A stretch of 64,000 nt of DNA from contig NZ_JAKSYG010000256.1 in the NCBI RefSeq assembly GCF_022829725.1, positions 124,001-188,000 on the forward strand, in the 5' to 3' direction. The notes under the pieces are model-generated. The model made no database searches. It saw only the letters and a program-made list of their open reading frames with translations, and was not told the origin of the DNA. Positions 53,810-62,999 of the stretch are shown here, piece after piece. How positions within the stretch are numbered: position 1 is the stretch's first letter; every line of letters starts with the position of its first letter. The stretch comes from Methylobacterium sp. E-005 (lineage in GTDB: Bacteria; Pseudomonadota; Alphaproteobacteria; Rhizobiales; Beijerinckiaceae). The translations under genes and the position numbers were made by a program.

Positions 53810-55306
53810 TCAGTGTGCGGCGAGCGATGGCGTGACACCGGGCTTGTCATGCGTTCCGAACCGTTCGACCAGCGTCGCGCTGGCCGCGTTGAGCCCGACG
53901 ACCTCGACGACCCGACCCCGTGCCCGGGCCTTGAGCACCACGCGGTCGAGGGCACCCACGGCCGAGATGTCCCAGAAATGCGCCGCCGTGACGTCGATGA
54001 CCAAGCGCTCGACCGGCTCCAGCAAATCGATCGCCTCCGAGAAGGTGCCGGCGGAGGCGAAGAAGATCTGCCCGGCAACCCGATAGGTCCGGGTCCGTCC
54101 ATCGGTCGACACCTCGGAGGTGACCCGGCTGAGGCGAGAAACCTTGCCGGCAAAGAACACACCCGAGAGGAGCACGCCCACCAACACACCGATGGCGAGA
54201 TCCTTGGTAGCGACCACGACGAGGACCGTCGCCAGCATCACCGCCGAGGAGGGCAGGGGGTTGGTGCGCAACTGCGCCAGGGAGCGCCACGAGAAGGTGT
54301 TGAGCGAGACCATGATCATGACGGCGGTCAGAGCCGCCACCGGCACGACGGCGAGCAGGTCCTGGAGGGCTACAAGCAGCACGAGGAGGAAGGCCCCGGC
54401 CACCAGGGTCGAGAGCCGGCCCCGCGCCCCCGAGGACACGTTGATGACCGACTGACCGATCATCGCGCAGCCACCCATGCCGCCGAACACGGCCGACATC
54501 ATGTTGGCCACGCCCTGGCCCATGCACTCGCGGTTCTTGTCGCTGCCCGTATCGGTCATGTCGTCGACGATCTGGGCGGTGAGCAGGCTCTCCAGAAGGC
54601 CGACCGCCGCGAGGGTCGCCGCGTAGGGCGCGATGACGCGCAGCGTCTCGAGCGTCAGGGGCACGTCCGGCAGCGCGAAGCTCGGCAGCGACGACGGCAG
54701 CGCGCCGAGATGCGAGACCGTGCGCACGTCGAGGTGGAAGAGGGCCGTGACCGCGGTGAGGACCGCGATCGCCACGAGGGGCGACGGAACGGCCCGGGTG
54801 ATCCGCGGGAATCCGTAGATGATTCCCAATCCGAGCGCGATCAGCCCGTAGGTCGCCGGCGTCACGCCGGTGAGTTCCGGGAGCTGGGCCAGGAAGATCA
54901 GGATCGCGAGCGCGTTGACGAAACCCGTCATCACCGATTGCGAGACGAACCGCATCAGCCGGCCGAGGCGGAGCAGGCCCGCCAGGATCTGGAACACACC
55001 CATCAGGATGGTGGCGGCGAAGAGGTACTGCACCCCGTGATCGCGCACGAGTTCCACCATCACCACCGCGGTGGCGGCCGTGGCGGCCGAGATCATCGCG
55101 GGGCGCCCGCCCGCGAACGCGATGGTGCAGGCGATGACCACGGAGGCGTAGAGGCCGACCTTGGGATCGACCCCGGCGATCACCGAAAAGCCGATCGCTT
55201 CCGGGATGAGTGCGAGGGCGACGACGATCCCCGAGAGGGTGTCGCCGCGGAGATTGGAGAACCACCGGCTGCGAAGGCCAGTGGCGCCAGCTGTGTCGCG
55301 TTGCAT
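53810..55306 (-). CDS. SulP family anion permease with STAS domain
   Basis: About 498 residues, ten or more membrane helices then a C-terminal STAS domain. GIVVALALIPEAIGFSVIAGVDPKVGLYASVV is the SulP signature region. The STAS part (about 400-490) shows RTYRVAGQIFFASAGTF and VIDVTAAHFWDISAVGALDRVV. The anion (sulfate, bicarbonate or other) cannot be told from sequence. A GTG at 55324 is an alternative start. Neither has a convincing ribosome binding site. A strong hairpin lies 25 bp upstream. Confidence 0.88.
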   Translation of the reverse strand: MQRDTAGATGLRSRWFSNLRGDTLSGIVVALALIPEAIGFSVIAGVDPKVGLYASVVIACTIAFAGGRPAMISAATAATAVVMVELVRDHGVQYLFAATILMGVFQILAGLLRLGRLMRFVSQSVMTGFVNALAILIFLAQLPELTGVTPATYGLIALGLGIIYGFPRITRAVPSPLVAIAVLTAVTALFHLDVRTVSHLGALPSSLPSFALPDVPLTLETLRVIAPYAATLAAVGLLESLLTAQIVDDMTDTGSDKNRECMGQGVANMMSAVFGGMGGCAMIGQSVINVSSGARGRLSTLVAGAFLLVLLVALQDLLAVVPVAALTAVMIMVSLNTFSWRSLAQLRTNPLPSSAVMLATVLVVVATKDLAIGVLVGVLLSGVFFAGKVSRLSRVTSEVSTDGRTRTYRVAGQIFFASAGTFSEAIDLLEPVERLVIDVTAAHFWDISAVGALDRVVLKARARGRVVEVVGLNAASATLVERFGTHDKPGVTPSLAAH

Positions 55307-55330
55307 AGGGTGAACAATCCGCACAAGGCC

Positions 55331-55351
55331 CGTCCGCTTTTGAAGCGGACG
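55331..55351. promoter_or_regulatory. Perfect 9-3-9 inverted repeat upstream of the SulP gene
   Basis: Arms CGTCCGCTT and AAGCGGACG around TTG. On the reverse strand it sits about 25 bp before the SulP ATG, in the 5' leader, where it could be an operator or a hairpin. Confidence 0.55.
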
Positions 55352-55489
55352 ATCAAAAGGCCCTGGATGCGTGGTCCGGCGGATCGGCGGCCGGAAGAGC
55401 CACCCGGGCTTTCACCGGGTCCTTGCGAATGCCGTATCCCTACGGCGCTCCGCGCTGCGACGCAACATTGCCGGGCTGCTTGGTTGGGT

Positions 55490-57160
55490 TCAGGCAGCCC
55501 TGACTTGCGTCACGAAGCCCGTCACCTCCCCGCCGAGCCCATTCGAGCGCCTGGCAATGTCGGCGGCGGCCTCGAGCACCTGTGCGGCGCTGAGCCCGGT
55601 CTCGTGCGCGGCATCGAGCACCAGGGCCATGGTCTCGGTCACCGATCGGGTCCCGTTCGCCGCCTCGGCGACGCTGCGGGCGATCTCCTGCGTGGCGACC
55701 TGCTGCTCCTCGACCGCGGCGGCGACGCCGATGGCGATCCCGTGGACCTGCTCGATCGTGCCGCCGATCTCCTCGATCGCCGAGACCGCGTCGTGGGTCG
55801 CGGCGCGCATGGCGGCGATCTGGCCGGCGATCTCCTCGGTGGCCTTGGCGGTCTGGGTCGCCAGATCCTTGACCTCCGTGGCGACGACCGCGAAGCCCCG
55901 TCCGGCCTCGCCCGCCCGAGCGGCCTCGATCGTGGCGTTCAGCGCCAGCAGGTTGGTCTGGCCGGCGATGGTCGAGATGAGTGATACGACCTGCCCGATC
56001 CCGTCGGCGCTGCGCGCCAGGGCCTGGACGCTGGTCCGCGTCCGCCGGGCCGCCTCCACAGCGCTCTCGGCCGCGTTCGAGGTCTGGGAAACCTGGACGC
56101 CGATCTCGCTCGCCGTGGCGGCGAGTTCTTCTGTGGCAGCCGCCACCGCGTCGACATTGTGCGACATCGTCTCGGCGGCGCGCGTGACGGCCTGCGACTG
56201 CGTCCCGGTCCGCTCGGCATTGCCGGCCATCGTGGCGGCGGCCCGCTCCATCCCGGCCGCCGCGCTGGCCAGATGGCCGACGAGGCCGCCGATGTTGCCT
56301 TCGAATTGCTGAGCGAATTCGGTCATCTCGGCGCGCTTGCGCGTCACGGAAACGGCATCCATGCGCTGATGCTCCTGGCGCGATGCCTCGGCTTGCAGCA
56401 GCGTCTCATTGAGGATCTGCGTGCTCGTCCAGATCGCGCCGATCTCGTCGCGACGCGGCCGCACGACCGGCAGCGCATGATCGCCCCGCGACAGGCGTTC
56501 GATGGCGTCCGACACCGCGCGCAGCGGGCCGGCGATCTGGCGCTGCCCGACGAGGAGGCCCAGGGCGCAGCAGATCAGCGTACCGATCAGGGCCAGACCA
56601 AGCAGAAGCAGCGTCCGCGCCTGAAACAGCGCCTGGGTGTCGGCCTTGATCGCCGCCATCTCGGTACGGCCCTGGCTCACCAGGGCGTCGATGCTCGCCT
56701 GGAAGGTCTTGCGATTGGCGCGGTTGGTGTCGTTGAATCCGAGTTCCGCAGCGGCGCGCGGACTCACCGTCTCCCCGGCGTCGGCGAGGGCGCTGCGCAG
56801 GGATCGGAACGCTTCGAAATTGCGTGTCATCACGTCGAACAGGGGCCGCTCGGATGCGGCCAGCCGCGGCGCCCACTCGGCCCGCAGAGCCTCCATCCCG
56901 GCCAAGCCCTTCCGGATGCCGGCGGCGTATTTTGCCGCTTCGGCGCGGTCGGCCGAGGCATAGACGCCGCGGGAATCCATCGTCACTTCGGCGGCGAGAC
57001 GATTGAAATTGGCCGCGTCGAGCGCCCGGATCGAGGCGCTCTCGACGTTTGCGAGCGCGGTTTCGAAGCTTTGCAGGGTGACCACGCTGACGCCCGCGAC
57101 CACCAATGTCGTCAGGCTGCAGGCGCCAACGAAGCCCAGGAGTTTGCCGCCGATCTTCAT
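55490..57160 (-). CDS. Methyl-accepting chemotaxis protein
   Basis: 556 residues. Two membrane helices (about 6-28 and 186-206) enclose a four-helix-bundle ligand domain. A HAMP domain follows (LLVGQRQIAGPLRAVSDAIERLSRG), then a long methylation helix region. The signalling hairpin is ISTIAGQTNLLALNATIEAARAGEAGRGFAVVATEVKDLA. ATG 57158-57160 (MKIGGKLLGFVG) gives the normal start. It senses an unknown ligand. Same strand as hslV and SulP, inserted between hslV and hslU. Confidence 0.92.
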   Translation of the reverse strand: MKIGGKLLGFVGACSLTTLVVAGVSVVTLQSFETALANVESASIRALDAANFNRLAAEVTMDSRGVYASADRAEAAKYAAGIRKGLAGMEALRAEWAPRLAASERPLFDVMTRNFEAFRSLRSALADAGETVSPRAAAELGFNDTNRANRKTFQASIDALVSQGRTEMAAIKADTQALFQARTLLLLGLALIGTLICCALGLLVGQRQIAGPLRAVSDAIERLSRGDHALPVVRPRRDEIGAIWTSTQILNETLLQAEASRQEHQRMDAVSVTRKRAEMTEFAQQFEGNIGGLVGHLASAAAGMERAAATMAGNAERTGTQSQAVTRAAETMSHNVDAVAAATEELAATASEIGVQVSQTSNAAESAVEAARRTRTSVQALARSADGIGQVVSLISTIAGQTNLLALNATIEAARAGEAGRGFAVVATEVKDLATQTAKATEEIAGQIAAMRAATHDAVSAIEEIGGTIEQVHGIAIGVAAAVEEQQVATQEIARSVAEAANGTRSVTETMALVLDAAHETGLSAAQVLEAAADIARRSNGLGGEVTGFVTQVRAA

Positions 57161-57224
57161 TGCGCCCCAACCCAGCTTGCTCGATTGGATGCAAAATATC
57201 GACAATTGCTCAAGGGCTCGTTAA

Positions 57225-57240
57225 CCGCACGGGCGTGCGG
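57225..57240 (-). terminator. Hairpin downstream of hslV
   Basis: CCGCAC/GTGCGG around a 4-base loop, followed on the reverse strand by TTAAC. It sits 60 bp after the hslV stop and before the chemoreceptor gene, a plausible weak terminator. Confidence 0.35.
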
Positions 57241-57300
57241 AGCTCAATATACGGTGCTGATACTCACCATCCAGCACCTCGCAGGTCGCGTATCCAGACC

Positions 57301-57879
57301 TTAAGCGCCGTCGAGTGCCTCGATCACCAGATTCCCGTTCGTGTAGACGCAGATCTCGGCGGCGATTGCCATGGCGCGGCGCACGATCGCTTCCGCATCG
57401 AGGTCGCCGTCTTCCAGCGCCCGGGCAGCCGCCAGCGCGTAGTTGCCGCCCGACCCGATCGCCATGACACCACTTTCCGGTTCCAAAACGTCGCCAGAGC
57501 CTGAGAGGAGTAAACTGACTTCGCGATCGGCGACCAGCATCATCGCCTCAAGACGGCGCAGGTAACGGTCGGTGCGCCAATCCTTGGTGAGCTCGACGCA
57601 GGCGCGGGTCAGTTGCCCGGGATATTGTTCCAGCTTCGCTTCGAGCCGCTCGAACAGCGTGAAGGCATCGGCCGTGGCCCCCGCGAAGCCGCCGATCACG
57701 GCACCCTTGGCGAGCCGCCGGACCTTGCGGGCGTTGCCCTTCACGATGGTCTGGCCCAGGCTGACCTGACCGTCGCCCCCCAACACCACCCGGCCGCCCT
57801 TGCGAACCATCAGGATGGTTGTGGCGTGCATCTGAGGCACCGCGCCCCGGTCGTCGTATCTGAATGCGTCCTGGCTCAA
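57301..57879 (-). CDS. hslV: ATP-dependent protease peptidase subunit HslV
   Basis: Threonine peptidase of the HslUV (ClpQY) complex, 192 residues. A 19-residue propeptide ends just before TTILMVRKGGRVVLGGDGQVSLGQT, exposing Thr20 as N-terminal nucleophile. A TTG start at 57879 is used because GGAG lies seven bases upstream and alphaproteobacterial HslV often carries such a propeptide. An internal ATG (57831) would leave only three residues before it. It is separated from hslU. Confidence 0.93.
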   Translation of the reverse strand: MSQDAFRYDDRGAVPQMHATTILMVRKGGRVVLGGDGQVSLGQTIVKGNARKVRRLAKGAVIGGFAGATADAFTLFERLEAKLEQYPGQLTRACVELTKDWRTDRYLRRLEAMMLVADREVSLLLSGSGDVLEPESGVMAIGSGGNYALAAARALEDGDLDAEAIVRRAMAIAAEICVYTNGNLVIEALDGA

Positions 57880-57972
57880 AGCTCGGCTCCGATCTCGATC
57901 GCGTCGAGATGGGGAGATCGGCCGGTCACGTCCAGCCGAATCGTCACCGCCGATTGGGTCCTGCGGTGTGGC

Positions 57973-58743
57973 CTACTCGGCGACCGCCTCCGGCGCCTGC
58001 ACCGAACCGGCATCCTCTAGGATCGAACGGGCCGCAGCCTCGGCCAGGAGGGCGTAGCCGCCATCGGCCATATGCAGGCCGTCGGAGGCAAAGAGCTGCT
58101 TGGTCGTCAGCTTCCCGTCCTGCACCCAGCCATGCATCAGGTCGGCGCGCCGGATGACCGGAACGTCGAGTTCATCCCCGATACCGCGCACCGCTTCGAG
58201 GAATCGTGAGGCCCCGGGCGTCGCTTCGAGCTTCGGACACCATTGCGGTTCCATCAGCACCACATCGATACCGGCCTCGCGGATCCGGCGGATCGCCGCC
58301 ACCGTGACCTCACGGAAATGCGCGACCGACACGCCGCGCAGGGGATCGTTGCTCCCGGTCTGCCAGATGACGAGCTGCGGCTCGGCCTTGATCACGTCGC
58401 GGTCCAGGCGCGCCAGCATGTCGTCCACATGCTCGCCGCCGATGCCACGGTTGATGACCGCCACATCAATCCCGCCAAGCTTCTTGCGCAGATCGATTTG
58501 CAACCGGGCCGGGTAGGCGTTGGCCGGGCTCGACGCGCCGATACCCTCGGTGGAGGACGAACCAAACGCCACGATCTTGAGCGGTGCACCGATGGCGATC
58601 TGCCGGGCGACATGCGGAAGATCCGGGCTTTCGCGCAGATCGAAGCCGAGCAGATCGAGCGATTCGGGCAGAAGATCCGCGTAGGCAAGGACCGCGGTCG
58701 GGAGCAGGAGGAGGCCGCCGAGCACGCTCAAGCGACGCAACAT
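57973..58743 (-). CDS. SGNH/GDSL hydrolase, exported
   Basis: About 256 residues with an N-terminal signal/anchor (MLRRLSVLGGLLLLPTAVLAYADLLPES). SGNH blocks are VAFGSSSTEGIG (nucleophile Ser), NRGIGGEHVDDML (Gly), WQTGSNDPLR (Asn) and ASDGLHMADGGY (Asp/His). Likely a periplasmic acyl or sugar esterase such as an O-deacetylase. A GTG at 58791 would add 16 residues. Function beyond the fold is unknown. Confidence 0.8.
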   Translation of the reverse strand: MLRRLSVLGGLLLLPTAVLAYADLLPESLDLLGFDLRESPDLPHVARQIAIGAPLKIVAFGSSSTEGIGASSPANAYPARLQIDLRKKLGGIDVAVINRGIGGEHVDDMLARLDRDVIKAEPQLVIWQTGSNDPLRGVSVAHFREVTVAAIRRIREAGIDVVLMEPQWCPKLEATPGASRFLEAVRGIGDELDVPVIRRADLMHGWVQDGKLTTKQLFASDGLHMADGGYALLAEAAARSILEDAGSVQAPEAVAE

Positions 58744-58791
58744 TCGGCGAACCGGCCGCGCGGGACTCTGGGTGTTCGAGGATTTAAACAC

Positions 58792-59088
58792 GGGACCGAC
58801 AGCTCCGGCGCTCGCCAGCGACGGATACAATCTGACACAGGGACTTGAAAAGGGCCGTTCGGCAATCGGCGTTAAAGTGAGATGAATTCGTAACACAAAA
58901 TTAACGCCCGCCGATCGTGCGTCGCACCGGGATTTCGAAATGGGTGACCGGTCTCGGCCGCGGCACGGACAATGCGTCTGTGCGTCCGACGGGTCTCCGA
59001 GAGGGCGGCGGAGACCGGTGTTCGGGAGACGGGATCTCGCGTCCCGGACCGGCCACGAGCTGCGTTGCGCCGTCCCAGGGTCGACAGC
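58792..59088. other. Divergent spacer, SGNH hydrolase / glycosyltransferase
   Basis: About 297 bp. No gene recognised. A lower-GC patch at about 58870-58915 may hold promoters. Confidence 0.35.
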
Positions 59089-60303
59089 GTGCGCATCGCG
59101 ATCCTTACACCGTCCACCGATGCCCGCGGCACCGTGGGCTATGCCCTGGGCCTGGGCGAAGCCCTGTGCATGTTGGGCCACGAGGCCGTGGTCCATGCCC
59201 CCGACCCGACCGGCCGCGGCTTCTTTCGCGATGCGCGCTGTCCCACAGTGTCCGTGGCCGCCAAAGCCGCCTGCGGGTCGGGGGCGGCGCTGGTCGGCGC
59301 ACGAATCGCTGACTACCTGTCGCATTTCTCGACGCCAGCCGCCTGCGACTTCGACGTCTTTCACGGCCATTGCACCATCAGCGGCAACGCGCTGGCTACG
59401 CTCACGCGTCGTCGCCTGATCCCGGGCTTCGTCCGCACGGTCCACCGCATCGAGGCATGGCCCGATCTGCAGCTTGCGCGATGGCAGGATCGCGCGATCG
59501 TCGATGCCGGGCGGCTGCTCTGCCTCAGCCGGACCTGGGGGGCGGCGCTTGCAAGTGAATACGGCATCGAGACCGAGGTTGTCGGCAGCGGCGTCGACAC
59601 GGCCTTCTTCAGACCGGGACCGAATCCGGACGACGACGCCTTGCGCCGGAGCCTGGGGCTGAACCACGGTCCGATCTTCCTGAGTGTCGGGGGTTTCTCC
59701 GCGCGCAAGAACAGCCTCGCCGTGATCGAGGCCTTCGCGACACTCCGCGCCGCCATTCCGGCCGCGCAGCTCGTCGTGGCGGGGGTGGCCGCTTCTCCCG
59801 AGACGGATGGGTACGAGGCGCGATGCCGCGCCGCGCTGGAGCACGCCGGCCTCACGGTCGGCCCGGGACAGCCGGTGGTCCATGCCGGACGGGTCGCGCA
59901 GGCGGATATGCCGGCGCTCTACCGGCTTTGCGAAACCCTGGTCTTCCCGTCCCTGGCGGAGGGATACGGTCAGCCCGTCCTGGAAGCCATGGCTTCCGGC
60001 ACGCCGGTGATCGTCCCTGCGCGGCCGCCCTTCACCGAATATCTCGCCCCCGGCGAGGCGCTGGCGGTGAACCCGGAGGATGTCGCGTCGATCGCGGCGG
60101 CGATGCGGACGAGCTTGGAGCCGTCCCGGCGCGGTCGGTTGCGCAACGCCGGCCTGGAGGTCGCCCGCGCCCATGCCTGGGCCAGCTGCGCGGCACGCCA
60201 TCTGCCGAGCTATGCCGCGCTCCGGCCGGGCGCTGCACCGGTACCACCGCCAGCCACCGGCGCGGCGGCCTGGAACACCCTTCGGATGTCACCCGATGCC
60301 TGA
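59089..60303 (+). CDS. Glycosyltransferase family 4, MSMEG_0565-like (Nit1C-associated)
   Basis: 404 residues, GT-B fold. Starts VRIAILTPSTDARGTVGYALGLGEALCMLGHEAVVHAPDPTGRGFF. The C-terminal donor-binding half has FLSVGGFSARKNSLAVIEAF and CETLVFPSLAEGYGQPVLEAMASGTPVI, with the EGYGQPxLEAMA motif. It resembles the MSMEG_0565-type glycosyltransferases that occur with the Nit1C nitrilase cluster. GTG 59089 is preceded by AGGG. The next gene overlaps its end by eight bases. Nucleotide-sugar and acceptor unknown. Confidence 0.72.
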   Translation: MRIAILTPSTDARGTVGYALGLGEALCMLGHEAVVHAPDPTGRGFFRDARCPTVSVAAKAACGSGAALVGARIADYLSHFSTPAACDFDVFHGHCTISGNALATLTRRRLIPGFVRTVHRIEAWPDLQLARWQDRAIVDAGRLLCLSRTWGAALASEYGIETEVVGSGVDTAFFRPGPNPDDDALRRSLGLNHGPIFLSVGGFSARKNSLAVIEAFATLRAAIPAAQLVVAGVAASPETDGYEARCRAALEHAGLTVGPGQPVVHAGRVAQADMPALYRLCETLVFPSLAEGYGQPVLEAMASGTPVIVPARPPFTEYLAPGEALAVNPEDVASIAAAMRTSLEPSRRGRLRNAGLEVARAHAWASCAARHLPSYAALRPGAAPVPPPATGAAAWNTLRMSPDA

Positions 60304-60574
60304 GATGCGCTTCCATATCCGCTGGCCGGATGGATCCCGCGAGGCCTGCTACTCGCCATCGCTCGTCATCAAGGATCATCTGGCTGTCGGGCAGGACTAC
60401 GCCGTCGACGAGTTCGTATATCTCAGCCGCCTCGCCCTCGGCCTCGCCAGCGAGCGCGTGCGCGCCCTGTACGGCTTTCCCTGCGGGCGGGCGCAGGCCC
60501 AGATCGCCCGGATCGAGGACACGGCGGGGCGCCAGGACGGGGGAACCGTCCACGTCGAATCCTTCGAGGAGTGA
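60296..60574 (+). CDS. MSMEG_0570-like small protein (NitG type of the Nit1C cluster)
   Basis: 92 residues reading MPEMRFHIRWPDGSREACYS, PSLVIKDHLAVGQDYAVDEF and VYLSRLALGLASERVRALYG in succession. This is the pattern of the MSMEG_0570 family, described as a nitrogen-starvation response protein and member of the Nit1C set. In bacteria that assimilate cyanide this set includes a nitrilase, radical SAM, AIR-synthase-like and flavoprotein genes. None of those others is in this window. The start overlaps the upstream glycosyltransferase by eight bases. Confidence 0.7.
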   Translation: MPEMRFHIRWPDGSREACYSPSLVIKDHLAVGQDYAVDEFVYLSRLALGLASERVRALYGFPCGRAQAQIARIEDTAGRQDGGTVHVESFEE

Positions 60575-60666
60575 AACCGGTCCACCGGGGTGTAGCGAGC
60601 CCGGGACAAAACCCGCCGGCCCGGGTTATCGGCACGTTCGCACCGGACCGGAGGGGATCGAGGCCG

Positions 60667-60975
60667 ATGAACGCACGGGTGACCTGGATCGCTGCGGCCC
60701 TCGTCCTGGCCGCCACGCCCGTCGGCGCGCAGACGCGGCCGTCGAGCACATCCATGACCTGTCGGCAGACGACGCAGTTGATCCAGGCGCGGGGTGCCCT
60801 CGTCCTGGGCACGGGCGGCATGACCTATGACCGGTTCGTGCGCGACCGCTCGTTCTGCGAGCCCACGGAGATCGCAAAGCGCGCCTTTCGCCCGACCCGG
60901 GACAACCCGAACTGCCTGATCGGCTACACTTGCTATGAGCCTGGGCCGGGAGACTGGCCGGGGGAGGACTTCTAG
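60667..60975 (+). CDS. Cys-containing exported hypothetical protein
   Basis: 102 residues. Signal peptide MNARVTWIAAALVLAATPVGAQ, then a mature part of about 80 residues with Cys in MTCRQTT, RSFCEPTE, NPNCLIGYTCYEP, enough for two disulfides. It resembles small periplasmic proteins of unknown function found in Rhizobiales. GAGG upstream supports the ATG. It ends on the same CTAG that holds the selB stop on the other strand. Confidence 0.7.
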   Translation: MNARVTWIAAALVLAATPVGAQTRPSSTSMTCRQTTQLIQARGALVLGTGGMTYDRFVRDRSFCEPTEIAKRAFRPTRDNPNCLIGYTCYEPGPGDWPGEDF

Positions 60976-62912
60976 CCGCCCGCTTGGCCGGCGGTCTCCG
61001 GTTCGAGGGCGACGATGATTCGGCGATCCCCGGCGCGGCGGGTGAACCCCGTGGCATCGAGATGCTCGAGCAGGGGGATCGAGAACTTGCGCGAGATTCC
61101 CAGGGTCGAACCCGCCTCCCGGGCCAGAAAGCCGGTCTCCGGTGTCGACGCATGGGGGAAGGCCTCGGTCAGACGCGTCCGGGCAGCCGCGACCGCCTCC
61201 CGGTGGAACAGGACGGCACGGCGTTGGACCCGGTCCACGGCCCGGATCACCGTTCCGGCGCCGACCAGATAGGTCAGGGCTTCCCGCCGCCGCACGTCCC
61301 GGCCGACGGCCTCGCTTTCGTCGGGCGGGTTCAGGCCGGCGCGGCGAAAGATCTGCTCCAAGCGGCGGGCGGCTTCGCTCTCGTTGCGGGCGGGGTCGAA
61401 ATCGGCGCGCCGCCACAGCGCACCGGCCTGGCCCACAGACCCGGCCGAGGTGAGGTCCCGCAGGGCTGTCGCGACGAGTGGGTCCGGGAGCGCCAGGGAG
61501 CGGGACAGGCGTTCGAGGGCGATCCCGTGCTCCATCGGGTAGTCGCGGTGATGCTGCGCGAGTGCCGCCAGGATACCGGTCTGCAGGGCCTCGAAGGCTG
61601 CGGCGCCGATGAACCGATCGGTGATGTCGTGCGCGCCGGACTGGCGCAGTAAGGTCCGCGCCCGATCCGGTGCAAGGCCGGCGAGGCGTGCGAACTCAGC
61701 CAGGGGCGCACCGACCGCACCGACCTGCCCGAGGCGGACGGCAATCGCCTTCGCGGGCTCGCCCGATGCCAGGGCGGCGAGATCGGCCAGGATGCGCGGA
61801 TCCTTGCGCCGCCGACGCCGGCTCACCGGATCCAGGATTCGGCCACCCGCGATCGTGGCGGCCGGCGAGTCGAGCCGCAGGACGAAGGGTTCCCGGGCCG
61901 GTACGGCGACGGGTTCGGCGAGATGCACCTGCGCCTGGGTGTGCCCCCCCGGCTCCAGGGCATCGCGATCGAGCAGACGCAGCCGGGCCTCGACCTCGGT
62001 GGTGCCGAAGAGCAGGCGGCAGGCGGTGCCGCTCGCCAAGGGTACGTCCGCGCTGGCGGCTGCCGTGATCGACACGTCGAGCCACGCGCACGGTGTCAGG
62101 AGGCCTGCCGGCGCGAGGGCCTGTCCCCGGGCGATCTCGTCCAAGCCGACGCCGCGCAGCGCCACCGCCGTGCGCCGTCCGGGTTCGGCCCGTTCCACCG
62201 GTCGCCCGTGAATCTGGAGGCCCCGCACGACGGCGCTCCGGCCGCCCGGCACGATCTCGACGGTGTCGCCGACTGCGAGCGGCCCGCGCCGCAGGGTGCC
62301 GGTCACGACGGTACCGAAGCCCGGCCGGGAGAAGACCCGATCCACGGGCAGGTACGGGAAGCCGTCGTCGCTGCTGGGCTGAGCCTCATCGAGCAGGGCT
62401 GCAAGAGCCTGCGCAAGATCGCCGAGTCCCGCCTCCGTGACGGTCGATGTGGGGATTACCGGACCGGCTTCGAGCCCGGCCCTGGCCGCGGCGGCCGCGA
62501 TCTCAGCCGAACGCGCCGCAATCGTTTCGGGGTTCGCCAGATCGCACTTCGTCAGGGCCAAGACGCCGCGTCGAACGCCGATCAGCCGGGCGATCTCTAA
62601 GTGCTCGACCGTCTGCGGCTTGATGCCCTCCTGGGCATCCACCACCAGCAGAACGGCCCGCATTCCGGTCGCCCCCGAGACCATGGCGCGTACGAAGCGC
62701 TCGTGGCCGGGCAGGTCCACGAGGTCGACCTCACCGTTCCCGGTGGACAGGAGCGCGAAGCCCGGCACGATCGAGACGCCGCGGGCGCGTTCTTCCTTCA
62801 ACCTGTCGGTTTCGATACCGGTGAGGGCGCGGACCAAGGCGGTCTTGCCGTGGTCCACATGCCCGATCACGCCCACGAGAAGTGTCTTCACCGCAGTCAC
62901 CGACCTGACCAT
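60972..62912 (-). CDS. selB: Selenocysteine-specific elongation factor SelB
   Basis: 646 residues. GTP-binding domain starts KTLLVGVIGHVDHGKTALVRALTG, with EERARGVSIVPGF, DLPGHERFVRAM and LTKCDL. EF-Tu-like domains II/III follow (SRPGFGTVVTGTLRRGPL), then four winged-helix domains (about 400-646) that bind the SECIS hairpin. The exact start is uncertain: ATG 62912, ATG 62918 and GTGs at 62900 and 62891 are all possible. selA and the selenocysteine tRNA are not in the window. Confidence 0.92.
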   Translation of the reverse strand: MVRSVTAVKTLLVGVIGHVDHGKTALVRALTGIETDRLKEERARGVSIVPGFALLSTGNGEVDLVDLPGHERFVRAMVSGATGMRAVLLVVDAQEGIKPQTVEHLEIARLIGVRRGVLALTKCDLANPETIAARSAEIAAAAARAGLEAGPVIPTSTVTEAGLGDLAQALAALLDEAQPSSDDGFPYLPVDRVFSRPGFGTVVTGTLRRGPLAVGDTVEIVPGGRSAVVRGLQIHGRPVERAEPGRRTAVALRGVGLDEIARGQALAPAGLLTPCAWLDVSITAAASADVPLASGTACRLLFGTTEVEARLRLLDRDALEPGGHTQAQVHLAEPVAVPAREPFVLRLDSPAATIAGGRILDPVSRRRRRKDPRILADLAALASGEPAKAIAVRLGQVGAVGAPLAEFARLAGLAPDRARTLLRQSGAHDITDRFIGAAAFEALQTGILAALAQHHRDYPMEHGIALERLSRSLALPDPLVATALRDLTSAGSVGQAGALWRRADFDPARNESEAARRLEQIFRRAGLNPPDESEAVGRDVRRREALTYLVGAGTVIRAVDRVQRRAVLFHREAVAAARTRLTEAFPHASTPETGFLAREAGSTLGISRKFSIPLLEHLDATGFTRRAGDRRIIVALEPETAGQAGG

Positions 62913-62999
62913 CTCCATGGGGCTGCCGTCCACGCGGCGCGCACAATTCTTGTCGTAAGGAACCCCGCTGCGCCGGCTCGTCGTCGAGCTACAGGCCAC

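Noticed and set aside
53450..55984. 844-residue forward open frame opposite hslU, SulP and MCP
   Set aside because: Low-complexity Arg/Gly/His composition, no domain; overlaps three well-supported genes.
53700..57300. Insertion sequence or transposon between hslU and hslV
   Set aside because: No transposase, and no terminal inverted repeats or direct repeats identified by eye; only gene content suggests rearrangement.
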